DNA of 64,000 nt from Streptomyces sp. NBC_00457. Its GTDB lineage: Bacteria; Actinomycetota; Actinomycetes; Streptomycetales; Streptomycetaceae. The notes under the pieces are model-generated. The model was not told the origin of the DNA. It did no database searches and worked only from the letters and a program-made list of their open reading frames with translations. The DNA is taken from positions 10,044,001-10,108,000 of the forward strand of contig NZ_CP107905.1 of assembly GCF_036014015.1 (NCBI RefSeq). The letters are read 5' to 3'. This document shows, piece by piece, positions 41,254 to 48,592 of the stretch (its first letter is position 1; the number at the start of each line of letters is the position of its first letter). A program made the translations under genes and the position numbers.

Positions 41254-41265
41254 ATCGTTGAAGAA

Positions 41266-41282
41266 GCGGACCCGGAGTCCGC
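41266..41282. promoter_or_regulatory. TetR operator palindrome, copy 2
   Basis: GCGGACCCGGAGTCCGC shares the 15-bp core with the site at 41237-41253; centres are 29 bases apart, close to three helical turns, suggesting two regulator dimers binding on about the same DNA face. It lies 21 bases before the SnoaL-like ATG. Confidence 0.75.
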
Positions 41283-41303
41283 ATTCTACTGGACGGAGTC
41301 CTC

Positions 41304-41732
41304 ATGCCCACCCCTGCGCTCCCGGCGGACCTCTTCCGCCACGGCCTCGCCCTGCTGCTCGACAAGAACATCCCCGCCTGGGTCGACCTGTGGGCCGACG
41401 ACGGTGTCATGGAGTTCCCCTTCGCCCCCGAGGGCTGGCCGCGGCGACTGGAAGGCAAGGCCGCCGTCGCCGACTACATGCGCGACTACCCCGAGCACAT
41501 CGACCTCCACGACGTCCCCTCCGTGGAGATCCACCAGACCACCGAGCCCACGACGATCGTCGTCGAGATGCGCGCCACCGGGCGGCTGGTGAAGAGCGGA
41601 GACCCCTTCGAGATGACCTACATCGCCGTCGTGACCGTCGAGGACGGCCTCATCACCCGCTACCGCGACTACTGGAACCCGCTCGCCCTGCCGCAGGACG
41701 GCACGGCCGACTTCGCCCGGAGTGCCGCCTGA
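41304..41732 (+). CDS. SnoaL-like / nuclear transport factor 2-fold protein
   Basis: 142 residues. An NTF2-like cone fold is indicated by ALLLDKNIPAWVDLWADDGV, MEFPFAPEGWPRRLEGKAAV, and FEMTYIAVVTVEDGLITRYR. It would bind a small ligand or act as an isomerase/hydrolase. Its TGA overlaps the ATG of the NmrA-like gene (TGATG), indicating translational coupling. Both are probably repressed by the divergent TetR. Confidence 0.85.
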   Translation: MPTPALPADLFRHGLALLLDKNIPAWVDLWADDGVMEFPFAPEGWPRRLEGKAAVADYMRDYPEHIDLHDVPSVEIHQTTEPTTIVVEMRATGRLVKSGDPFEMTYIAVVTVEDGLITRYRDYWNPLALPQDGTADFARSAA

Positions 41733-42589
41733 TGACCGTCCCCGCCCACACGCTGGTCATCGGAGCCACCGGCACCACCGGCAGCCGCCTGGTCTCCCGA
41801 CTCGCCGCACGGAACCGCCGAGTGGTGGCGGCGAGCCGCCGCGCCACCGCGGTCGACGGCGCCCGGGCCGTCCGCTTCGACTGGTACGACCCCACGACCT
41901 TCGCGGATGCCCTCAACGGGGCCGATCGCGTCTATCTCGTCCCGCCGCTCGGCTCGACGGCACCCGCCGCCACCGTGCTGCCCTTCCTGGAACAGGCGCG
42001 CACCGCCGGAGTGCGCCGCGCCGTGCTGCTCAGCTCCTCGGCGGTTCCCGCGGGCGGCCCGGCCACCGGAGAGATACACCAGGCCCTGCCCGCGCTGTTC
42101 GACGAGTGGGCGGTCCTGCGGCCCTCCTGGTTCATGCAGAACTTCACCGGCGACCACGTGCACGCGCACAGCATCCGCGCGGACGGCACGCTCTGGACGG
42201 CGACCGGTGAGGGACGCGTCGCCTTCGTCGACGCCGACGACATCGCCGCGGTCGCCGCCCACGCGCTGACCGACGACCCCGCGCCCAACACCGACCTCCT
42301 GATCACCGGCCCCGAGACGCTGAGCCACAGCGACATCGCCGCCACCCTCACGGCGGTGACCGGACGCCCGGTCACCCACCGGCACCTCGCGTACGAGCAG
42401 TTGCGTGGCCGACTGGCGACGACCATGCCCGCCGAGTACGCGGCCTTCCTGGCCGGCCTCGACAGAGCCATCGCCGACGGGGCCGAGGACCGCACCACCG
42501 ACACCGTTCAGCGCATCACGGGGCGTGCGCCCCGCACCTTCCGTGCCCACGCCGAGTCGGCGCTGCTCAGCTCAGCGGATCCAGCGTGA
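41732..42589 (+). CDS. NmrA-like NAD(P)-binding protein (atypical SDR)
   Basis: 285 residues. Rossmann motif: LVIGATGTTGSRLVSRLAAR (GxxGxxG). AVLLSSSAVPAGGP and AVLRPSWFMQNFTGDHVHAH follow, then GRVAFVDADDIAAVAAHALT, typical of NmrA-like atypical SDRs such as NADPH:quinone or azo-reductase-like proteins. The catalytic Tyr-x-x-x-Lys is not evident, as expected for this subgroup. Start ATG 41732 overlaps the upstream stop. Last gene of the TetR-controlled operon; its 3' end overlaps the convergent GH64 gene by 23 bases. Confidence 0.88.
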   Translation: MTVPAHTLVIGATGTTGSRLVSRLAARNRRVVAASRRATAVDGARAVRFDWYDPTTFADALNGADRVYLVPPLGSTAPAATVLPFLEQARTAGVRRAVLLSSSAVPAGGPATGEIHQALPALFDEWAVLRPSWFMQNFTGDHVHAHSIRADGTLWTATGEGRVAFVDADDIAAVAAHALTDDPAPNTDLLITGPETLSHSDIAATLTAVTGRPVTHRHLAYEQLRGRLATTMPAEYAAFLAGLDRAIADGAEDRTTDTVQRITGRAPRTFRAHAESALLSSADPA

Positions 42590-43763
42590 GATACGCCTGC
42601 TGCGGATTGCCGTCGTGGACGAGTGACTCGTGGTGACCGACATCGTCGAAGGCGAACGCGTACGCCTTTCCGTCGGCCATCTGGCCATGGATGAGCCGGG
42701 CGTAGTGGTTGGTCACCCCGTCCTGGTAGAAGTTCGCCGACGAGGTGTCCGGCTGGTTCGGGTTGACAAGCAGCGTGGAACGGTTGAAGCCCGCACACAG
42801 GGTGCGCGAAATCGGCCCGCGCACAAGGTCGTTGGGCGCGTCGAGCAGCTTGTGGCAGCCGAAGACGCTGTCCGCGTCCGGCTTCTGGAAGCTGGTGACG
42901 ACGGCCCCGGACCCGTTGGTGAAGTTCATGACCCCGCCCGAGACCCGGCCGAAGTACTTGGTGTTCGGCTGGTCGGCGAACGGCGTCACGGTGAGGGTCG
43001 ACGTGGCGTACCGCTGCCAGACGCGATTGATGTAGTCGTCCATCACGGACGCCGGAAGGGCTCCGCTCCCGACCCCGTGACCGGGAGAGAGCGCGCGCAG
43101 CACGGTGCCGTCGGAACGCGTCTGCACCAGACCGGCCCAGCCGCCCGACTGTCCGCGCAGTCCGTTGAAGACCGCGTTGTAGCCGCCCGACTTGAGGTGC
43201 CCGGTCGTGCTCGTGCTGCCGTCGGCGCGCTGGACGCCCACCGCGTACGGCGCGGAGAACATGTCGACCTGGGTGCTGTTGAGCCACAGCCCGGAGTCGT
43301 TGAGCGTGTACTCGGACCAGTTGAAGAGGATGTTGCGGTTCGGGTCGCTCGGGTTCTGTACGGCCGGCTGCACCAATCCGCCGGTCGTCAGCCTGAAATC
43401 GAGCTTCTGTCCGTACGAGAAGTAGATCCGCCCCGAGAACTTGGGAATTCGGATCGTCTTCGACTGCCCCGCGGCCGGTCCGGCGATGGACGCGTCCGGG
43501 GCGGGCGTCGGCGGGTTGCCGCCGGCGGGCCACGCATGGAACGTGCCGTTCGCGTCCGCCCAGCCCTGCTGACCCGTCGTCAGCAAGGTGCCGAGGTTGT
43601 AGACGTAGACCGGCTCGCCGCGGCCGGAGTTGTTGGTGATGTTCAAGGGGATCGTGTCGGGCACCGCCTGTGCGGGTGACGGTGCGCCGAACACGAACAG
43701 CGCGCCGAGCAGCGCGGCCGTCGCGGCCAGGGCCGGGAATCGGTGGGCTGGACGTCGTAGCAC
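42567..43763 (-). CDS. Secreted glycoside hydrolase family 64 (beta-1,3-glucanase)
   Basis: 398 residues from GTG 43763, with GGAGG 8 bases upstream. Signal peptide 1-33 (FPALAATAALLGALFVFG, cleavage near AQA-VPD). The thaumatin-like barrel of GH64 is visible: TIPLNITNNSGRGEPVYVYN, IPKFSGRIYFSYGQKLDFRL, NILFNWSEYTLND (with a conserved acidic residue), LWLNSTQVDMFSAPYAVG and the C-terminal DGKAYAFAFDDVGHHESLVH. GH64 enzymes release laminaripentaose from beta-1,3-glucans of fungal walls. A CebR-like operator (CTGAGAGCGCTCTCAG at 43823-43838) upstream suggests sugar control. Confidence 0.94.
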   Translation of the reverse strand: MLRRPAHRFPALAATAALLGALFVFGAPSPAQAVPDTIPLNITNNSGRGEPVYVYNLGTLLTTGQQGWADANGTFHAWPAGGNPPTPAPDASIAGPAAGQSKTIRIPKFSGRIYFSYGQKLDFRLTTGGLVQPAVQNPSDPNRNILFNWSEYTLNDSGLWLNSTQVDMFSAPYAVGVQRADGSTSTTGHLKSGGYNAVFNGLRGQSGGWAGLVQTRSDGTVLRALSPGHGVGSGALPASVMDDYINRVWQRYATSTLTVTPFADQPNTKYFGRVSGGVMNFTNGSGAVVTSFQKPDADSVFGCHKLLDAPNDLVRGPISRTLCAGFNRSTLLVNPNQPDTSSANFYQDGVTNHYARLIHGQMADGKAYAFAFDDVGHHESLVHDGNPQQAYLTLDPLS

Positions 43764-43822
43764 TCTCCACCTCCGTGTGTGGGGGTCACTTGAGGGGACT
43801 GCCAGTCTGGTCTGTACCTATT

Positions 43823-43838
43823 CTGAGAGCGCTCTCAG
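43823..43838. promoter_or_regulatory. CebR-like palindrome upstream of GH64 gene
   Basis: CTGAGAGCGCTCTCAG is a perfect 16-bp palindrome 60 bases before the GH64 start. Its core TGAGAGCGCTCTCA differs at two positions from the CebR/CelR box TGGGAGCGCTCCCA, a LacI-family operator controlling cellulose and glucan genes in actinobacteria. The regulator is not encoded beside it. Confidence 0.75.
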
Positions 43839-43880
43839 CGTTGCGCCGCGACGCGGGCATGTCAACAACTGGTACAGAAA

Positions 43881-43906
43881 ACGGCGGCACGCGCGCGTGC
43901 CGCCGT
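43881..43906 (-). terminator. Intrinsic terminator of the dienelactone hydrolase gene
   Basis: A 26-bp perfect palindrome (arms ACGGCGGCACGCG and CGCGTGCCGCCGT) 20 bases beyond the stop at 43926, followed on the minus strand by TTTTCTG. A GC-rich stem plus U-tract makes it a convincing rho-independent terminator. Confidence 0.8.
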
Positions 43907-43925
43907 GTCCGGAAGGACGGTGTCC

Positions 43926-44681
43926 TCAGAAGGTGCGCTTGAGCAGGTCGAGCAGCGCCGCCCAGTGCCGCTCGTCTCCCTCGCGGTGGTACGCGGACGT
44001 GTCGGCCTGCGTGAACCCGTGGTGAGCGCCGGCGTAGACCTCGCACCGGTGGCGGACGCCGGCCGCGGTCAGCGCGTCCTCGAGACGCTGGATCTGCTCG
44101 GGAGGCAGCGACGGGTCCTCGTCGGCGTGGCCGAAGTACAGCTCGGCGGTGATGTGTTCGGCCACCAGGTGCGGACTGTCCGGGCTGTCGCTCGCCAGCC
44201 GCCCGCCGTGGAAACCGGCCGCCGCCGCGACCCGCTCCGGATAGGTTCCGGCGGTGCGCAGAGCCAGACCGGCGCCCATGCAGTACCCGGTGAGCGCGAC
44301 CGGTCCGTCGGCCGCCGCCGGGCTGTCGGCGAGCCGGCGCAGATAGGCGCCGGCGTCAGCCATCGCCCGGTCTGGCGTCAGGTCCTGCATGATCGGTCCG
44401 AGGCGCTCGAAGACCGCCGGCCGCGACGAGACGTCGATGAACTCCGGCAACTCGACGACCGGCGCACGCCCATGACGGTAGAACACGTTCGGCACGAGCA
44501 CCGTGTAACCGGCCTCGGCCAGCCGGTCGGCCATGGCCTTCAGCCGCGGACGCAGACCGAAGGCGTCCATGTACAGCAGGACCGCCGGATGAGGGCCTCC
44601 GTCGCCGGGGTGGCTGAGATAGGCGTCAGCGGTGCCGTCGTCGGTGGGGATGTCGACGGTGGTTCCCTGTACGGCGGTCAT
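43926..44681 (-). CDS. Dienelactone hydrolase-family protein
   Basis: 251 residues from ATG 44681. Alpha/beta hydrolase of the DLH type: the Cys nucleophile lies in GPVALTGYCMGAGLALR (GxCxG), the Asp in YFGHADED, the His in YAGAHHGFTQ. N-terminal VDIPTDDGTADAYLSHPGDG and PAVLLYMDAFGLRPRLKAMA are conserved. It probably hydrolyses enol lactones or related esters in the cytosol. Stand-alone with its own terminator; upstream is the convergent/neighbour YciO-type gene. Confidence 0.92.
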   Translation of the reverse strand: MTAVQGTTVDIPTDDGTADAYLSHPGDGGPHPAVLLYMDAFGLRPRLKAMADRLAEAGYTVLVPNVFYRHGRAPVVELPEFIDVSSRPAVFERLGPIMQDLTPDRAMADAGAYLRRLADSPAAADGPVALTGYCMGAGLALRTAGTYPERVAAAAGFHGGRLASDSPDSPHLVAEHITAELYFGHADEDPSLPPEQIQRLEDALTAAGVRHRCEVYAGAHHGFTQADTSAYHREGDERHWAALLDLLKRTF

Positions 44682-44797
44682 GGCGGGGCTGCCTCTCTGC
44701 GTGGGGAGTCGGCGGGGCCGGTCCGCGCGAGGGGTCCGGCCCGGGCCATGGTCGCACGCAGAGTTAAGGCGACCCGTGGGAGACCCTCACTCCCTTC

Positions 44798-45418
44798 TTA
44801 CTCGAACCGCGCCAGGTCCCCAGCCCCTCGCCGTACGATCTCGGCCTCACCGCCCGAGAAGTCGATGACCGTCGTCGGCTCGGTTCCGCAGTCCCCGGAG
44901 TCCACGACCGCGTCCAGCATGTGGTCGAGCCGGTCCTTGATCTCCCAGCCCTGCGTCATCGGTTCGTCCTCGTCGGGCATGAGCAGCGTGCTGGACAGCA
45001 GCGGCTCACCCAGCTCGGCGAGCAGGGCCTGGGTGACCACGTGATCGGGGATGCGCACACCGACGGTCTTCTTCTTCGGGTGCTGGAGCATGCGCGGCAC
45101 CTCCTTCGTCGCGGGGAGGATGAAGGTGTAGCTGCCGGGCGTCGACGCCTTGACCGCACGGAACACGTCCTTGTCGACGTGCACGAACTGGCCGAGCTGC
45201 GCGAAGTCCTGGCACACGAGGGTGAAGTGGTGCCGGTCGTCCAGGTGGCGGATCGTACGGATCCGCTCGATACCGTCGCGGTTGCCCAGCCGGCAGCCGA
45301 GCGCGTAGCAGGAATCCGTCGGATAAGCGATCAGCGCACCCGAGCGGACGCTGTCGGCGACCTGAGCGATGGTGCGCGGCTGGGGGTTTTCGGGGTGCAC
45401 GTCGAAGTACTTCGCCAT
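44798..45418 (-). CDS. YciO/Sua5/YrdC-family L-threonylcarbamoyladenylate synthase-like protein
   Basis: 206 residues. Begins MAKYFDVHPENPQPRTI, then GALIAYPTDSCYALGCRLGN, IRTIRHLDDRHHFTLVCQDF and PGSYTFILPATKEVPRMLQH; VGVRIPDHVV is the conserved core of the YrdC fold. The opening and length match the YciO branch rather than the essential TsaC/Sua5 branch; YciO proteins bind nucleotides and threonylcarbamoyl-type ligands, with a debated role. The KR.ER basic patch (DRHHFTLV) may bind RNA. Cytosolic. Ends PGDLARFE-like (GAGDLARFE). Confidence 0.9.
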   Translation of the reverse strand: MAKYFDVHPENPQPRTIAQVADSVRSGALIAYPTDSCYALGCRLGNRDGIERIRTIRHLDDRHHFTLVCQDFAQLGQFVHVDKDVFRAVKASTPGSYTFILPATKEVPRMLQHPKKKTVGVRIPDHVVTQALLAELGEPLLSSTLLMPDEDEPMTQGWEIKDRLDHMLDAVVDSGDCGTEPTTVIDFSGGEAEIVRRGAGDLARFE

Positions 45419-45689
45419 CCGCCGAGCTTATGCGGTCATGTGGCGGTGTCGGCGCAGGCTCGGAACTCGGCGGTGTGCTGCGCCGCCCTCAGTGGGACGC
45501 GCGCCACGCGGTGGCGCCTCACCGCGTTCAGAGCGTGAGCATGCGCGCACGGGGCCGGCGGCTGGGCGTGACGGTAGTCGCTGAACGAGGGGCGGGGGGA
45601 TCGGCGTGCGCGTCACGCATGCCGCGGCGCACTCCGCCCACGTGCGTTGGCGTCCGACCTCTGCACGCGCCGAACCGATCGGCTTCCGC

Positions 45690-46397
45690 TCACCCCGGCT
45701 TGCGGGCGCGGAACGCGAACTGGCCGCAGAACGTGAGCTTGCGGAGGTTCACCAGGGCTGTGCGGCGGCGGCTTCGGCGTGCCCAGGTGTCGATCTCGGC
45801 GTTGAGCGGGGACTCCTCCTCCCAGTACCGCCCGTACTCCGAGGGCCGGCCGTGGTAGGTCCGCATGATCAGCGCCACCCCGTCGAGCGAGGGCCGCACC
45901 TCCTCCAGCGTCAGTCCGGCCTCCTCGACCAGGACCCGGAAGCCGTACGGCGTGTAGTTCCAGAGGCTGTAGGAGTGGTACGGCTCCAGCTGCGAGGTGC
46001 TGCCGATGAACAGTCCGCCCGGCCGCAGCACCCGGCCGATCTCGGCGAGCAGCTCGCGTGGGCGCGCGACGTGCTCGAAGACCTGGTGCGAGTAGATCAA
46101 CGGAACGCCGTCCGTACGGAAGGGCAGGCGGACGCCGTCGTAATACACCACCGGGTCGTCTCCGGGCGGCCGCTGGGCCGCTTCGGGCGAGTCGCGGATG
46201 TCGACCCCCACCCACCGCACCTTCGGATCGTGACGGCGGAACAGCCGGGCAGAGGTGCCACGCCCGCACCCGAGATCGATGACCCTGTCGGGAGCGCCGG
46301 CAGAGCGCATGGCCTCGTCGAGGTAGTGGCGCGAGGTCACCTGGCGGGCATGGTCGCCGGGAATGCAGTCCCGCAGCAGCTCCCACAGGGTGGCCAT
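45690..46397 (-). CDS. Class I SAM-dependent methyltransferase (surface-glycan locus)
   Basis: 235 residues from ATG 46397; an in-frame GTG at 46406 would overlap the upstream glycosyltransferase stop (GTGA). SAM-binding motif I: RVIDLGCGRGTSARLFRRHD; acidic motif VRWVGVDIRDSPEA; then IYSHQVFEHVARPRELLAEI and VLRPGGLFIGSTSQLE, the methyltransferase_11 pattern. The tail HGRPSEYGRYWEEESPLNAE is acidic. Last gene of the minus-strand half of the glycan locus; probably methylates a sugar or phosphate terminus of the polymer. Confidence 0.9.
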   Translation of the reverse strand: MATLWELLRDCIPGDHARQVTSRHYLDEAMRSAGAPDRVIDLGCGRGTSARLFRRHDPKVRWVGVDIRDSPEAAQRPPGDDPVVYYDGVRLPFRTDGVPLIYSHQVFEHVARPRELLAEIGRVLRPGGLFIGSTSQLEPYHSYSLWNYTPYGFRVLVEEAGLTLEEVRPSLDGVALIMRTYHGRPSEYGRYWEEESPLNAEIDTWARRSRRRTALVNLRKLTFCGQFAFRARKPG

Positions 46398-46402
46398 GCG
46401 CG

Positions 46403-48592
46403 TCACCCGCTCACCAGCAGGTCGGTCCAGGACCGCGCCACCCGCTCCAGCGAGAACGCCTGCCGTACCTGGGTGCGGGCCAGCTCCCCGGCGAACCGCC
46501 AGGGCTCCGGTTCCCCGAGCGCGGCGATCGCCTCCGCCATCGCCTCCGGGCTCTCGTGGATCCAGCGCCGGTCGTAGATCTCGTCCGCGCCCGGCCACGG
46601 CAGCAGCGCGGGTACGGCGCCGGAGGCCATGCCCTCGGCAGGAGAGAGGTGGAAGCTCTCGTCGTCGCTGGTGGACAGCACATGCCCGACGCGCCGGAGC
46701 CAGTTGGCCACGTCCGGCCCGAACGTGTCGAAGACGACGGCCCCTTCGAGCAGCGGCGCGGTCTGGATCCGGCGCAGTACGGCGTCGTAGTGCTCGCGTT
46801 CCTCGGGCTTGTTCCAGATCCACCAGTACTCCCACGGCGGCTTGGACTTGACCGACAGATGCCAGCGCCGATCATGGGCCCGCAGCTTCTCCAGGACGTC
46901 GATGCCGAGATCGAGGCGTTTGCGGCTGGGCGCGATGCCGATCATGCCGAGCCGGAAGTGCGCTCCGGGCGTCTTGGGCCGGTCCAGCTGGTCGGTGTCG
47001 ACCCAGTTCGGGATGACGGTGATCTTGGACTCGGGCCAGCCGGTGACCTCCCGCGTGCGGCGGGCGTAGTACGGACTGACGCACACCACCCGGTCGACCG
47101 CGTCGATGTCGACCTGCCGCGGCCAGCCGGCGTCCAGCTCGAACCGGTGCAGCCGGACGATGAGCCGGCTGCCGCGCCGCTTGTGGCGGCTGAACCAGAC
47201 GGCGGCCGGACCGCACCATTCGACGACCATCACATCGGCCCAGTCGGCGAGTTCCCGGCTGGCCGCCGGGTCGTGGCGGGCCAGTGCGGGCCAGCTGTCC
47301 AGCCGTACCTCCAGGCCGGGCAGGGCACGGAAGTGGTCGAGGAGCCGGGTGAGGAACTTCAGGTCGTGGCCCGCGACCCCGATCCGCAGCGGTCGCGACC
47401 GGCGGGCGACGGCGGCCGGCATGGACGGAAAGGCCCGGTCGAGGTGGGTACGCCAGCGCTCCGCCGCGCCCCGCAGCGTGTACCGGCGGGCGGCCTGACG
47501 GCACCGGTCGGCCGCCAGCAGCCGGGACTCGGGCTCGCGCACGGCACGGGCGACGGCGTCGACCGCGTCCGGGAGTTCGGCGCGTCCGGGCACGAAGAGC
47601 GGGTAGTCCTCGCCGAGCAGTGCTTCGTGGGCGGGCGTGCGGTTGAGGACGACGGGCAGCGCGAGCGCGCCGAACTCCAGGACCTTGGTGGACAGTTCGA
47701 GACTGGCGTCGAGGGCGGTGTCGCGCCAGCCCAGGCCCAGGTCGCAGTCGGCGGCGATGCGCATGGCCTCCTCACGCGGCTGCCCGCCGTGGTGCGTGAC
47801 GCCGGGAGTGCCGCCGTCCAGGGCCCGTGCCATGGCCGCCCGGAAGTCCGGACGGGCGGGGTCGTGGTGGATCTTGTCGCCGACGGTGTGCAGTTCGGCC
47901 TGGATGCCCCGCTCCGCGAGCAGCGCCGGCAGCCGGGTCATGGGAAGGGTGTTCCAGTGGGGCGCGAACTTGCCCGTGTAGACGAGGCGGAAGGGGTCGT
48001 GCGGGCGGTCGTGTTCGGGCACGGTGAAGCCGGGGTCGGGCACGGCCGGCGGGCTGAGCAGAGAGCGACCGCAGGCCTCGGGCACCCAGGTCTCCAGGAA
48101 GCAGCGCAACTCCTCGGTCTGGCACAGGAGTCGCGCGGACGCTTCGGCGATGCGGGTGAGATCTTCCCGGACCTGCTCCGTCATCTCGGCGGGCGACTGC
48201 GGGATGTCGGTGAGGTAGGCCCAGATCCGCCCGTCGAAGTGCCCGTCGGCGACCACGCGCGTGACCAGCCGACGGCCGCGTAGTACCAGCAGATCGCAGG
48301 GGTCGTCCTGGTCGAGCAGGGCGAGCACCCGCGAAGCCTGCGCCGGCGACAGGGGGCGGTCGTCCGCGGCGGGCAGCAGCCGGTCCTCGTGCGGGCGGAC
48401 CACCGCGACCCCGGGCAGCCCGGCGATCGGGTCGATCAACCGGCCCGTTCGCACGGGGGCCTTGAGGACCAGGCGGGTCGCGCAGCCCGCCGCCGAGAGC
48501 GCTTCCACCGTCGACTGGGCCCACACCGCGGAGCCGTCGATGAGGTTGAGGTCCACATCGCCGTAGACGAGGGCACGTGGCGTGCGGCTCAT
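46403..48592 (-). CDS. Two-domain glycosyltransferase (tandem GT-B domains)
   Basis: 729 residues from ATG 48592, which overlaps the previous gene's stop (ATGA); the frame is open further to 49342 with no homology. The first GT-B half (about 1-375) has ALVYGDVDLNLIDGSAVWAQ, FRLVYTGKFAPHWNTLPM and TALDASLELSTKVLEFGALA. The second (about 390-729) starts PLRIGVAGHDLKFLTRLLDH and has VVCVSPYYARRTREV, SKITVIPNWVDTDQLDRPK and LGMIGIAPSRKRLDLGIDVL. Each half has its own nucleotide-sugar site, so the protein may add two sugars. Cytosolic face of the membrane. Central gene of the glycan operon. Confidence 0.88.
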   Translation of the reverse strand: MSRTPRALVYGDVDLNLIDGSAVWAQSTVEALSAAGCATRLVLKAPVRTGRLIDPIAGLPGVAVVRPHEDRLLPAADDRPLSPAQASRVLALLDQDDPCDLLVLRGRRLVTRVVADGHFDGRIWAYLTDIPQSPAEMTEQVREDLTRIAEASARLLCQTEELRCFLETWVPEACGRSLLSPPAVPDPGFTVPEHDRPHDPFRLVYTGKFAPHWNTLPMTRLPALLAERGIQAELHTVGDKIHHDPARPDFRAAMARALDGGTPGVTHHGGQPREEAMRIAADCDLGLGWRDTALDASLELSTKVLEFGALALPVVLNRTPAHEALLGEDYPLFVPGRAELPDAVDAVARAVREPESRLLAADRCRQAARRYTLRGAAERWRTHLDRAFPSMPAAVARRSRPLRIGVAGHDLKFLTRLLDHFRALPGLEVRLDSWPALARHDPAASRELADWADVMVVEWCGPAAVWFSRHKRRGSRLIVRLHRFELDAGWPRQVDIDAVDRVVCVSPYYARRTREVTGWPESKITVIPNWVDTDQLDRPKTPGAHFRLGMIGIAPSRKRLDLGIDVLEKLRAHDRRWHLSVKSKPPWEYWWIWNKPEEREHYDAVLRRIQTAPLLEGAVVFDTFGPDVANWLRRVGHVLSTSDDESFHLSPAEGMASGAVPALLPWPGADEIYDRRWIHESPEAMAEAIAALGEPEPWRFAGELARTQVRQAFSLERVARSWTDLLVSG

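Noticed and set aside
45419..45689. Short open frames between the YciO-type gene and the methyltransferase gene
   Set aside because: No ribosome-binding site, domain or coupling; one GC-rich imperfect hairpin near 45515 was too weak to call.
46556..48283. Long plus-strand frame opposite the tandem glycosyltransferase gene
   Set aside because: Compositional shadow; the minus strand carries two GT-B domains and stop/start overlaps with its neighbours.
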